Shown here piece after piece: positions 7,993-15,628 of a stretch of 27,547 nucleotides of DNA. The position numbers and the translations under genes are program-made. Location: the NCBI GenBank assembly GCA_002391525.1, contig DGFE01000201.1, positions 5,095 through 32,641 of the forward strand. Reading direction: 5' to 3'. Each line of letters opens with the position of its first letter. Position 1 is the stretch's first letter. The notes beneath the pieces were generated by a model. The model saw nothing but the letters and a program-made list of their open reading frames with translations, was not told where the DNA came from and ran no database searches. This DNA comes from Competibacteraceae bacterium UBA3908 (GTDB lineage: Bacteria; Pseudomonadota; Gammaproteobacteria; Competibacterales; Competibacteraceae).

Positions 7993-8865
7993 ATGGGTCT
8001 GCGCATGAAATTCAATCTGGTGCTGCTGTTGGCCTTCGTGATCGGCCTGGCGCTGGCGGCGTACCTGACCGACCGCATCCTCAAGCAGAACGCCCGCGAG
8101 GAAGTGGTCCAAAATGCCCGCATCATGATGGAAAGCGCGCTGGGCGCCCGCGCTTACACGGCCGAGCGCATTCGACCGCTGCTGACCTTGCAGATGAAGC
8201 GGCAATTCCGACCCGAGACGGTGTCGGCCTACGCAGCGGCGCAGAGCTTCAAGGCGCTGCGGGCCAAATTCCCCGACTACACCTACAAGGAAGCGGCCCT
8301 CAATCCGACCAACCCCAACGACCGGGCGAGCGATTGGGAAGCGGACCTCATCCACGAGTTCCGCAACAACGCGGACCGCAAGGAACTGGTGGTCGAGCGG
8401 GATACGCCGACCGGACGGATGCTCAATCTGGCGCGCCCGCTGGGGATCTACGACGAGGGCTGCCTGACCTGCCACGGCAAGGTCGAGGATGCGCCCAAGA
8501 CCATGACCGACATCTACGGGGTCAACAACGGCTTCGGCTGGAAGCTCAACGAGATCGTCGGGGCGCAGATCGTCACGGTGCCGATGTCGGTGCCGCTGGC
8601 GCGCGCCCAGCAGACTTTTACCACCTTCATGATTCTGTTGGGCGGCGTGTTTTTGTTGCTGCTGGTCCTGCTCAACATTTTGCTGCATTTCGTGGTGATC
8701 CGGCCGGTGGTGCGGATCGCGGGGATCGCCAACGAGGTCAGCATGGGCAAGCCGGACGTGCCGGAATACGTGCGGCAGGGCAAGGACGAGATTTCGTCCC
8801 TGTCGCAGTCGTTCAACCGGATGCGCCTGAGTCTGGAAAACGCCATGAAGATGCTGGGCGAATGA
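7993..8865 (+). CDS. Membrane sensor with DUF3365 (c-type haem) and HAMP domains
   Basis: 290 residues. Order: N-terminal membrane segment (about 8-24), periplasmic DUF3365/Tll0287-like domain (about 35-205), second membrane segment (about 209-232), HAMP domain (about 233-285), end. The periplasmic domain holds CLTCH (157-161), a covalent c-type haem attachment site, followed by the family's YGVNNGFGWKLNEIVGAQ. Such domains are thought to sense redox state or gases. The protein stops directly after HAMP, with no kinase, cyclase or chemotaxis output. A GAGGAG ribosome site lies eight bases before the ATG. The kinase gene starts four bases after its stop, so HAMP output may pass to that kinase. 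Haem attachment would need cytochrome c maturation in the periplasm. Confidence 0.88.
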   Translation: MGLRMKFNLVLLLAFVIGLALAAYLTDRILKQNAREEVVQNARIMMESALGARAYTAERIRPLLTLQMKRQFRPETVSAYAAAQSFKALRAKFPDYTYKEAALNPTNPNDRASDWEADLIHEFRNNADRKELVVERDTPTGRMLNLARPLGIYDEGCLTCHGKVEDAPKTMTDIYGVNNGFGWKLNEIVGAQIVTVPMSVPLARAQQTFTTFMILLGGVFLLLLVLLNILLHFVVIRPVVRIAGIANEVSMGKPDVPEYVRQGKDEISSLSQSFNRMRLSLENAMKMLGE

Positions 8866-8869
8866 CGAC

Positions 8870-10276
8870 ATGACCGACGGCGGCGACACCAGCGGCTTGC
8901 GCCCGTCGCATATCGGCCGTTACCGGATCGCGCGCACCATCGGGCGCGGCGCCATGGGCGTGGTCTATCTGGGCTACGACGAAGCGATTGATCGCCAGGT
9001 CGCGATCAAGACCATTCACCGCGTCCTGCTGGAAGGCGAGGACGGCGCCGAATGGCTGGCGCGGTTCCGGCGCGAGGTCCGCGCCGCCGGTCGCTGCCTG
9101 CATCCCAACATCGTGACGGTATTCGAATACGGCGAGGAGGGCGGCGTTCCCTACATCGTCATGGAATATGTGCAGGGCCGGGAATTGCGCGATTACCTCA
9201 AGGATCGCCGACCGCTGCCGTTGGCCAACGCCGTGGCGGTGATCGTGCAAGTGCTGCACGCGCTCGACCACGCGCACGCCTGCGGCGTGGTGCATCGGGA
9301 CATCAAGCCCGGCAACATCATCCTGCTGGCGGACGGCCAGGTAAAAGTGTCCGATTTCGGGATCGCGCGAGTGGAAACCATCGGCGGCATGACCCAGCAC
9401 GGCATGACGGTAGGCACGCCCGGTTACATGGCGCCGGAGCAGTTTGGCGGCCAGGAAGCCGACCGGCGTGTCGATCTCTACGCCACGGGCGTGGTGCTGT
9501 TTGAGTTGTTGACCGGGATTCGGCCATTCGCGGGGCGCAGCGCCAGCGACCTCATGTACCAGGTCCTGCACAACCCCCCGCGACAAGTAACCCGCTTGAA
9601 TCCCCGCCTGCCGGTGGAACTGGATGCCGTACTCGACAAGGCGCTGGCCAAGTCCCCGGACGAGCGGTTTCAGAATGCCAACGAGTTTATCGCCGCCCTG
9701 GAAAGCCTGCGGCTGGTGGAGCGCGAGGTTACGGTCGATGGCTCCACGGTGATTCGGGTGGCGCCGGTCCAGGCGCCGGAACCGCCGACCAATGCCTTGC
9801 CGGGTTGGGATCCGGCGTTGCTGGCGCAGGCCGAGCGGTTGCTGACCGAGATTCTGGGCCCGGTCGCCAAGGTGCTGGTGCGCCGGACGGCGCTGCAAGT
9901 CAGCAGTCCGGCGGAGTTGGTCCAGCGGTTGATGGCGACCGTACCCGGCGAGCAGGACCGGTTGTCGTTCCAGCGACGGCTGCGGGGTGTGTTGGGCGGC
10001 ACCGTCGGCGGCACCGCCGGCATGACGGGAACGGCGGGAAGCAGCGCGGCGGCCAGTCAGATGAGCGGATCGCTGGGTTCCTTCGATCAGGCCACGCTGG
10101 AAACCGCCCGGCGGGACTTGGCGGTTTATCTCGGTCCCATCGCCAAGCTGCTGGTCAAACAGGCCGCCGCCAAGGCGCGGACGCCACAGGAGTTGTACCA
10201 GCGCTTGGCGGAACATATTCCCACTGCCGCCGACCGCGCCGCTTTTCTGAAGCGCACCCCGGCCCTGGCCGGTTGA
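8870..10276 (+). CDS. Ser/Thr protein kinase with duplicated C-terminal helical module
   Basis: 468 residues, cytoplasmic, with no membrane segment. The Hanks-type kinase domain (about 18-285) has a Gly loop GRGAMG (25-30), VAIK Lys47, a C-helix Glu in FRREVR, catalytic HRDIKPGN (142-149, Asp144), DFG (162-164) and APE (188-190), so it should be active. After a linker come two related modules of about 55 residues (about 316-372 and 407-464). Both carry LGPxAKxLVx, then a PxELxQRL motif, then a D-R-x-x-F end; a Gly/Ser/Thr/Met-rich linker (about 375-405) separates them. Bacterial PASTA kinases have a membrane anchor and extracellular sensor; this one has neither. It follows the haem/HAMP sensor by four bases and probably takes its signal from it. 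Only a weak ribosome site is seen, so coupling is likely. Confidence 0.93.
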   Translation: MTDGGDTSGLRPSHIGRYRIARTIGRGAMGVVYLGYDEAIDRQVAIKTIHRVLLEGEDGAEWLARFRREVRAAGRCLHPNIVTVFEYGEEGGVPYIVMEYVQGRELRDYLKDRRPLPLANAVAVIVQVLHALDHAHACGVVHRDIKPGNIILLADGQVKVSDFGIARVETIGGMTQHGMTVGTPGYMAPEQFGGQEADRRVDLYATGVVLFELLTGIRPFAGRSASDLMYQVLHNPPRQVTRLNPRLPVELDAVLDKALAKSPDERFQNANEFIAALESLRLVEREVTVDGSTVIRVAPVQAPEPPTNALPGWDPALLAQAERLLTEILGPVAKVLVRRTALQVSSPAELVQRLMATVPGEQDRLSFQRRLRGVLGGTVGGTAGMTGTAGSSAAASQMSGSLGSFDQATLETARRDLAVYLGPIAKLLVKQAAAKARTPQELYQRLAEHIPTAADRAAFLKRTPALAG

Positions 10277-10283
10277 CGTGGGC

Positions 10284-10319
10284 GGCCTGGTTGATGGAAA
10301 CTCAGAAATCAACCAGGCC
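10284..10319 (+). promoter_or_regulatory. Strong 12-bp hairpin between kinase and DUF1269 genes
   Basis: A perfect inverted repeat: GGCCTGGTTGAT (10284-10295) pairs with 10308-10319 across a 12-base loop. It lies 7 bp after the kinase stop and ends about 8 bp before the AGGAGA ribosome site of the next gene. There is no T-tract, so it is unlikely to be an intrinsic terminator. It may block RNA decay between the cistrons or set the expression ratio of the two genes. Confidence 0.55.
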
Positions 10320-10339
10320 AACTCATCAGGAGAGCGATT

Positions 10340-10873
10340 ATGAGCAATACCTTCGTGGCGGTTGCGTATGACGACATCTACACGGCTGAGGAAGTGCGGT
10401 TGCGCCTGCTGCGGATGCAGAAGGAATACCTGATCGATCTGGAGGACGCGGTGGTCGCGGTCCGCGATGAAAAGGGCAAGGTCAAACTGCACCAGATCCA
10501 TGATCTGACTACCGCCGGAGCGATTTCCGGCAGTTTCTGGGGTTTGTTGATCGGCTTGATCTTCATGAATCCACTGCTGGGGCTGGCCGCTGGCGCGGCG
10601 GGCGGCGCGTTGAGCGGCGCGTTGGCCGATGTCGGGATCGACGACGATTTCATGAAGAAGCTGGCCTCCGAGCTGAAACCGGGTTCCTCGGTGCTGTTCG
10701 TGCTGGTCAAGCACTTTACCCCGGACAAGGTCCTGGCCGAACTGGAAGGCACGGGAGGGCGCTTGCTGAAAACCTCGCTGTCGCACGAGGACGAAGCCAA
10801 ATTGCAGGCGGTGCTGGATGCGGTCAAGCCGCGGACCGAGGCTGCCGCTCCCAGTCTGGAGAAGCCCGCCTAA
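10340..10873 (+). CDS. DUF1269-family membrane protein
   Basis: 177 residues. The N-terminus (MSNTFVAVAYDDIYTAEEVR) and a basic/acidic alternating region lead to a hydrophobic Gly-rich segment (about 58-95) with GSFWGLLIGLIF and LAAGAAGGALSGALADVGI, a glycine-zipper-like stretch typical of DUF1269. The C-terminal half (KKLASELKPGSSVLFVLVKH) is the conserved soluble part. Members are small membrane-associated proteins seen near stress and signalling genes; the function is unknown. A clear AGGAGAG ribosome site precedes the ATG. It is the last gene of the plus-strand signalling run and is followed by a strong terminator, so it is likely co-transcribed with the kinase and possibly affected by it. 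Confidence 0.88.
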   Translation: MSNTFVAVAYDDIYTAEEVRLRLLRMQKEYLIDLEDAVVAVRDEKGKVKLHQIHDLTTAGAISGSFWGLLIGLIFMNPLLGLAAGAAGGALSGALADVGIDDDFMKKLASELKPGSSVLFVLVKHFTPDKVLAELEGTGGRLLKTSLSHEDEAKLQAVLDAVKPRTEAAAPSLEKPA

Positions 10874-10907
10874 GGTCCCTTGGCGCGATTTCTCAGCCGC
10901 AGCAAAA

Positions 10908-10929
10908 AGGGCGCGTGAGAACGCGCCCT
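10908..10929. terminator. Bidirectional intrinsic terminator
   Basis: A 9-bp stem, AGGGCGCGT and ACGCGCCCT, with a GAGA loop. On the plus strand it is followed by a T-rich run (TGTTCTTTTT). On the minus strand the A-run before it supplies a T-tract. It lies between the convergent DUF1269 gene and the outer-membrane factor gene and should stop transcription from both sides. Confidence 0.85.
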
Positions 10930-10953
10930 GTTCTTTTTCGACGAACGAAGCGG

Positions 10954-12471
10954 CTACGAAGCCGGCGGCGCCGAAGCCACCTTGGCAGGCGACGCGCTCG
11001 TCCGCTCCGCCTGTTCGATCCAGCCTCCGCCCAGCGCCTTGTAAAGGCCGATCAGCGCCAGCAGCACGTCGCCCTGGTTTTGCGCCGTAGCCAACTCGGC
11101 GTTGAACAGATTGCGCTCGGCGTCCACCACTTCCAGATAGCTGGTGTAGCCGTTGTCGTAGCGCAGTTTCGCCAGCTTCAGATAGCGGCGATACGACTCC
11201 GTTTGCGCTTGCTGCGCCCGCAAACGCTCCTGTCCCTTGCGCAAGGCGATCAGGCTGTCCTCGACTTCGCCGAACGCGGTCTGAATGGTCTTTTCGTAGT
11301 TCGCCAGCGCTTGTTGTCGTACCGCCTCCGCCGCCTGAACCTGTCCGGCGATCTTGCCGGCGGTGAAGATCGGCACGCTCAGCCCGCCGCCGAAATTCCA
11401 GGTGCGTGACGGTCCCTGGAGCAGGTCATCCAGTTCCGGGCTGACGTAGCCGAACAGGCCGGTCAGCGAAATGGTCGGGAAGTAGGCCGCCCTGGCGACG
11501 CCGATGTTGGCGTTGGCCACGACGAGCTGCTGTTCCGCCTGGCGGATGTCGGGCCGCCGCTCCAGCAAATCGGAAGGCAATCCGGCTGGCACGGGGGGTT
11601 GGTCCAGCCGGTCGAGCGGCCGTCCCCGCGCGATGGCGTTGGGATTGCGCCCGAGCAGCAGGCTGATGGCGTCCTCGCGCTGGGCGATGGCGGTTTCCAG
11701 TTGCGGAATTTGCACCGCCGCCGCCTGATACTCCGCTTCGGCCTGGCGCACGTCCAGTTCCGAGGTCAGACCGGCCTGGAACCGCAGCCGGGCGATGCGC
11801 AGCGATTCGGCGCGGGTCTCCAGGGTGCGGCGGCTGATGTCCAGTTGTCGGTCCAGCGAGCGCAACTGGACGTAGTTGCTGGCGACGCCCGTCACCAGCG
11901 CCAGAATCACCGTGCGCCGGGCTTCCTCGGTCGCCAGCAAATCGGCTTGCGCCGCTTCGGTGGCGCGGCGCAGCCGGCCGAACAAATCCAGCTCGAACGC
12001 CAGCAATCCCGCGGCCTGGAAGCTGTTGCTGATGGTGGAGTTGCCCGACAGGGTACTGGAACCGGGCGTCCGGGTGCGGTCGGCGCTGGCGTCGGCGCCG
12101 AGTTGCGGGAACTGGTCGGCGCGGGTGATGGCGTAGCGGCCCAGGTATTCCTCGATCCGGGCGCTGGCGATTTTCAGATCCTTGTTTTCCCGCAAGGCGA
12201 TTTCGACCAACTCATCCAGCACCGGGTCCTGGAACTGTCGCCACCAGCCGGGGCTGGCGACGGTGCGCATCTCCCCATCCGCCAGCCGCCATTGGGTCGG
12301 GATCGGTACGTCGGGGCGCTGGTAGTCGGGACCGACGGCGCAACCGGCCAGGGTCAGGGCGGCCAGCAGCGCGGCGGAGATGCTGGCGCGGCTAAATCCC
12401 CCCGCGCTTCGCGCTCCCCCCTTTGAAAAAGGGGGGTAGGGGGGATTTTTCGCGTTCGATTGTTTACGCAT
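10954..12471 (-). CDS. Outer-membrane efflux lipoprotein (NodT/OprM-type) of an RND system
   Basis: 505 residues, the TolC-like outer-membrane channel of the RND pump encoded upstream. It has the lipobox LAGC with Cys44, then CAVGPDYQRPDVPIPTQW, the typical NodT-family mature start. Both outer-membrane efflux repeats are present, with landmarks FELDLFGRLRRATEAA and the second-half LSVPIFTAGKI. The start at 12471 is fixed by an AAGGAGG site nine bases upstream, inside the end of the pump gene; the two genes overlap by 8 bp. Between the start and the hydrophobic core of the signal peptide lies an in-frame palindromic repeat coding for about residues 8-27 (Pro/Gly-rich, containing NPPYPPFSKGG). 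The result is an unusually long leader. No ATG, GTG or TTG follows the repeat before the hydrophobic core, so the repeat is translated. Confidence 0.95.
   Translation of the reverse strand: MRKQSNAKNPPYPPFSKGGARSAGGFSRASISAALLAALTLAGCAVGPDYQRPDVPIPTQWRLADGEMRTVASPGWWRQFQDPVLDELVEIALRENKDLKIASARIEEYLGRYAITRADQFPQLGADASADRTRTPGSSTLSGNSTISNSFQAAGLLAFELDLFGRLRRATEAAQADLLATEEARRTVILALVTGVASNYVQLRSLDRQLDISRRTLETRAESLRIARLRFQAGLTSELDVRQAEAEYQAAAVQIPQLETAIAQREDAISLLLGRNPNAIARGRPLDRLDQPPVPAGLPSDLLERRPDIRQAEQQLVVANANIGVARAAYFPTISLTGLFGYVSPELDDLLQGPSRTWNFGGGLSVPIFTAGKIAGQVQAAEAVRQQALANYEKTIQTAFGEVEDSLIALRKGQERLRAQQAQTESYRRYLKLAKLRYDNGYTSYLEVVDAERNLFNAELATAQNQGDVLLALIGLYKALGGGWIEQAERTSASPAKVASAPPAS
12394..12450. 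repeat. Palindromic repeat (C6/G6 type) inside the 5' end of the outer-membrane factor gene
   Basis: Nested inverted repeats: an outer stem AAATCCCCCC with GGGGGGATTT, an inner stem CCCCCCTT with AAGGGGGG, and a short GCG/CGC hairpin between them, giving a three-way-junction fold. The unit is 57 bp (19 codons) and leaves the frame open. It matches my memory of a C-run/G-run element dispersed in many bacterial genomes, mostly between genes. No second good copy is seen in this window. Confidence 0.75.
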
Positions 12472-15400
12472 GGCTGCCTTCCTCCTTGAGCGGGGCGGGT
12501 GGGGTCGGTTCGGCCACAGCCGGGGCCATCGCGCCGCCGCCGAACAGCCGGTAGAACAGCGGAATGAAGAAGATGGCGACGCAGGTCGCGCCCAACATGC
12601 CGCCGATCACGCCGGTGCCGATGGAATGGCGGCTGAACGCACCGGCGCCGGTGCTGATCGCCAGCGGCACGCAGCCGAGAATGAAGGCCAGCGAGGTCAT
12701 CACGATGGGTCGGAAGCGCAACCGCGCCGCTTCCAGTGCCGCGTCGATGGCCGACAGCCCTTCCTCGCGTTTCATCACCGCGAACTCGACGATCAAGATC
12801 GCGTTCTTGGCGGCCAAAGCGATCAGCGTCACCAGCCCGATCTGGAAATACACGTCGTTGACCAGGCCGCGCAGGAACACCGCCAGCAGAGCGCCCGCCA
12901 CCGCGAACGGCACGGCGGTGATCACCGCGATGGGCAGCGTCCACTTCTCGTATTGCGCCGCCAGAATCAGGAACACCATGACGATGCCGAACACGAAGGC
13001 CATGGCCGAGGCCGCGCCCACCTGTTTCTCCTGAAACGCCTGACCGGCCCAGGCGTAGCTCATGCCTTCCGGCAAGGCTTCCATGGCCAGCGCCTCCATC
13101 GCCGCCAGCGCCTGCCCGGAACTGTAGCCGGGCGCGGCGTTGCCGTTGACCCGGGCGGCGGGAAATACGTTGAAGCGGGGCACGTTGTCCGGACCGGTGA
13201 TGTATCGCACGGTGACCAGCGCGCTCAGCGGCACCATCTGGCCGGTGGTCGAGCGCACGAAGATCTGGCTGATGTCCTCGGGTCGGGTGCGGTACTGGGC
13301 GTCCGCTTGCATCATCACCCGGAAGGTTCGACCCAGCTTGTTGAAGTCGTTGACGTAAATCGAGCCGAAAACGCCTTGCATCAGATTGAACACATCGTCA
13401 ATCGGCACGTTCAGCGCCCGCGCTTTTTCCCGGTCGAGATCCACGAACAACTGCTGGGAATTGGCGCGGAAGGTGCTGGCCAGCGGACCCAGTTCCGGCT
13501 TTTCCTTGGCTTTGGCGATGAATTTCTGCACGGCTTCTTCCAGCGCCTTGGGTCCCGCGCCGCCGCGATCCTGAATCCAGAACTCGAAGCCACCGGTGCT
13601 GCTCATACCTGGAATCGGCGGCGGATTGAACAGGACGACCTGCGCTTCCCTGATCTGTTGGAAGACCTCGCGTTGCAGGGTTTTTTGCACCGCGAAGGCG
13701 TGGAGTTCCGGCGTTTCCCGTTCCTTCCAGTCCTTGAGCGGCAGGAAGAAGGTCGCGAAGTTGGGTTTGTTCTGGCTGTCCAGCAGGCTCAGGCCATTCA
13801 GACTGACCACGTTTTCCACCGCCGGATGCCTGCCGAAAATCGCGTTGGCCTGGTTGACCACCTCGCGGGTACGATCCAGGCTGGCGCCGTCGGGCAAAAT
13901 CGCCACCCCCAGCAGATAGCCTTGATCCTCGTCCGGCACGAAGCCGCCGGGCACGCTCTTGAACAAGCCCCAGGTGACGAACAGCAGGCCGCCGAACAAT
14001 ACCAGGCCGATCAGTACCCACCGAATCAGGAACGCCGAACCGGCGACGTAGCCGCCGGTCATTTTGTCGAATGCTTTTTCAAAGCCCCGGAAAAAGATGT
14101 TTTTCTGGCCGTGCGCCGGTTTGAGCAGGATCGCCGCCAGCGCCGGGCTGAGGGTCAGCGCCACCACGCCGGAGATGATCACCGAAATGGCGATGGTGAT
14201 GGCGAACTGCTTGTACAACTGGCCGGTGATGCCGCTCAGAAAGGCGGTGGGAATGAACACCGCGCACAGCACCAGCACGATGGCGATCACCGGGCCGGTC
14301 ACCTCGTCCATCGCCCGCCGCGCCGCTTCCTTGGAATCCAGGCCGAACTCGTGCATGTTGCGTTCGACGTTTTCGATCACCACGATGGCGTCGTCCACCA
14401 CGATGCCGATGGCCAGGATCATGCCGAACAGGGTCAGGGTATTGATCGAGAAGCCGAGCAGATACATGCCGGCGAAGGTGCCGACGATGGACACCGGCAC
14501 CGCCAGCAACGGAATCAGCGTCGCCCGCCAGTTTTGCAGGAACAGATACACCACCAAAATGACCAGCACGACCGCTTCGAAGAACGTATGCACCACCGCT
14601 TCGATGGACACTTCGACGAACTTGGTGGTGTTGTAGGGAATGGAATAGCTGACGCCGGAAGGGAAGTTCTTAGCCATCTCCTCCATCCGCTTGATGATTT
14701 TGTCGGCCACGTCCAGGGCGTTGGAGTCGGGCTGCTGGTAGACCATGATGAAATCGGTGCGCTTGCCGTTCAGCAAGCCTTCCGTGTCGTAGTTGCGAAT
14801 GCCCAGCTCGACCCGCGCCACGTCGCGCAGCAGCACGGCGGAACCGTCGGGATTGGAGCGCAGGATGATCTGCTCGAATTCCTGCGGTTCGCTCAACCGA
14901 CCCTTGGCGGATACCGGCAGGGTGAGTTCCACCGGGTAGCCGGTCGGCGGCTGGCCGACCTTGCCGACGGCGAATTGCGCGTTCTGTTCCTGGATGGCTC
15001 GACGAATATCACTGACGGTAAGGTTCAATTCCGCCATTCGGTCTGGCTTGAGCCAGATGCGCATGGCGTAGTCGGACTGGGTAAACAGCGAAACCTGACT
15101 GGCGCCGGGGATGCGCTTGAGTTCGTCCACCACGTTGATGTTGGCGTAGTTGCTGACGAAATTGGGATCCTGCGTACCATCAGAACTGATGGCGATCACC
15201 ATCAGGATGTTGGACGACGCCTTCTTGATGACCAGACCGTTCTGCCGCACATCCGCCGGCATCACCGGGGTGGCCAGATTCACCCGGTTGGTCAGATCGG
15301 GCAGCACCGCATCCAGGTCGGTGCCAATGTTGAAATAGATGTTGAGCGCCATGTCGCCGCTGGCCGAATTGTTCGACTGCATGTAGATCATGCTCTCGAC

Positions 15401-15616
15401 GCCGTTGACCTGCTGCTCGACCGGCGCGGCCACGGAATTGGAGGTCGTTTCCGCGTTGGCGCCCGGGTAGCTGGTCACCACCTGCAACAGCGGCGGGGTG
15501 ATTTCCGGGAACTGCGCGATGGGCAGTCCCACCATCGCCACCAGGCCGGCGAGCATGATCACGATGGAGATGACGGCCGCGAAGATCGGCCGGTCGATGA
15601 AGAACCGCGAAATCAT
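12464..15616 (-). CDS. RND efflux pump inner-membrane transporter (HAE1/AcrB-type)
   Basis: 1050 residues, the full length for an AcrB/MexB-type proton-drug antiporter. It has the N-terminal membrane helix (MISRFFIDRPIFAAVISIVI), a large periplasmic porter domain, and the conserved membrane motif GIVVDDAIVVIENVERN with Asp408/Asp409, the proton-relay pair. The second half carries AAKNAILIVEFAV with the matching relay Lys, and the closing GVIGGM block. The C-terminus is a Pro/Glu-rich tail (EPTPPAPLKEEGSHA). Starts 12 bp after the adaptor gene, with a GGGGA ribosome site, and overlaps the outer-membrane factor gene by 8 bp. Its last codons contain that gene's ribosome site. Substrates cannot be read from sequence; the HAE1 motifs favour hydrophobic/amphiphilic compounds over metals. 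Confidence 0.97.
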   Translation of the reverse strand: MISRFFIDRPIFAAVISIVIMLAGLVAMVGLPIAQFPEITPPLLQVVTSYPGANAETTSNSVAAPVEQQVNGVESMIYMQSNNSASGDMALNIYFNIGTDLDAVLPDLTNRVNLATPVMPADVRQNGLVIKKASSNILMVIAISSDGTQDPNFVSNYANINVVDELKRIPGASQVSLFTQSDYAMRIWLKPDRMAELNLTVSDIRRAIQEQNAQFAVGKVGQPPTGYPVELTLPVSAKGRLSEPQEFEQIILRSNPDGSAVLLRDVARVELGIRNYDTEGLLNGKRTDFIMVYQQPDSNALDVADKIIKRMEEMAKNFPSGVSYSIPYNTTKFVEVSIEAVVHTFFEAVVLVILVVYLFLQNWRATLIPLLAVPVSIVGTFAGMYLLGFSINTLTLFGMILAIGIVVDDAIVVIENVERNMHEFGLDSKEAARRAMDEVTGPVIAIVLVLCAVFIPTAFLSGITGQLYKQFAITIAISVIISGVVALTLSPALAAILLKPAHGQKNIFFRGFEKAFDKMTGGYVAGSAFLIRWVLIGLVLFGGLLFVTWGLFKSVPGGFVPDEDQGYLLGVAILPDGASLDRTREVVNQANAIFGRHPAVENVVSLNGLSLLDSQNKPNFATFFLPLKDWKERETPELHAFAVQKTLQREVFQQIREAQVVLFNPPPIPGMSSTGGFEFWIQDRGGAGPKALEEAVQKFIAKAKEKPELGPLASTFRANSQQLFVDLDREKARALNVPIDDVFNLMQGVFGSIYVNDFNKLGRTFRVMMQADAQYRTRPEDISQIFVRSTTGQMVPLSALVTVRYITGPDNVPRFNVFPAARVNGNAAPGYSSGQALAAMEALAMEALPEGMSYAWAGQAFQEKQVGAASAMAFVFGIVMVFLILAAQYEKWTLPIAVITAVPFAVAGALLAVFLRGLVNDVYFQIGLVTLIALAAKNAILIVEFAVMKREEGLSAIDAALEAARLRFRPIVMTSLAFILGCVPLAISTGAGAFSRHSIGTGVIGGMLGATCVAIFFIPLFYRLFGGGAMAPAVAEPTPPAPLKEEGSHA
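12481..12487 (-). promoter_or_regulatory. Ribosome binding site of the outer-membrane factor gene
   Basis: A perfect AAGGAGG nine bases before the ATG at 12471, lying inside the 3' end of the RND pump gene. It settles the start of the outer-membrane factor and shows that the palindromic repeat downstream is translated. Confidence 0.85.
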
Positions 15617-15628
15617 GGGCGCTTCCCC

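Noticed and set aside
8813..10786. Open frame of 657 codons on the minus strand
   Set aside because: Antisense to the kinase and DUF1269 genes, which have clear domains and ribosome sites.
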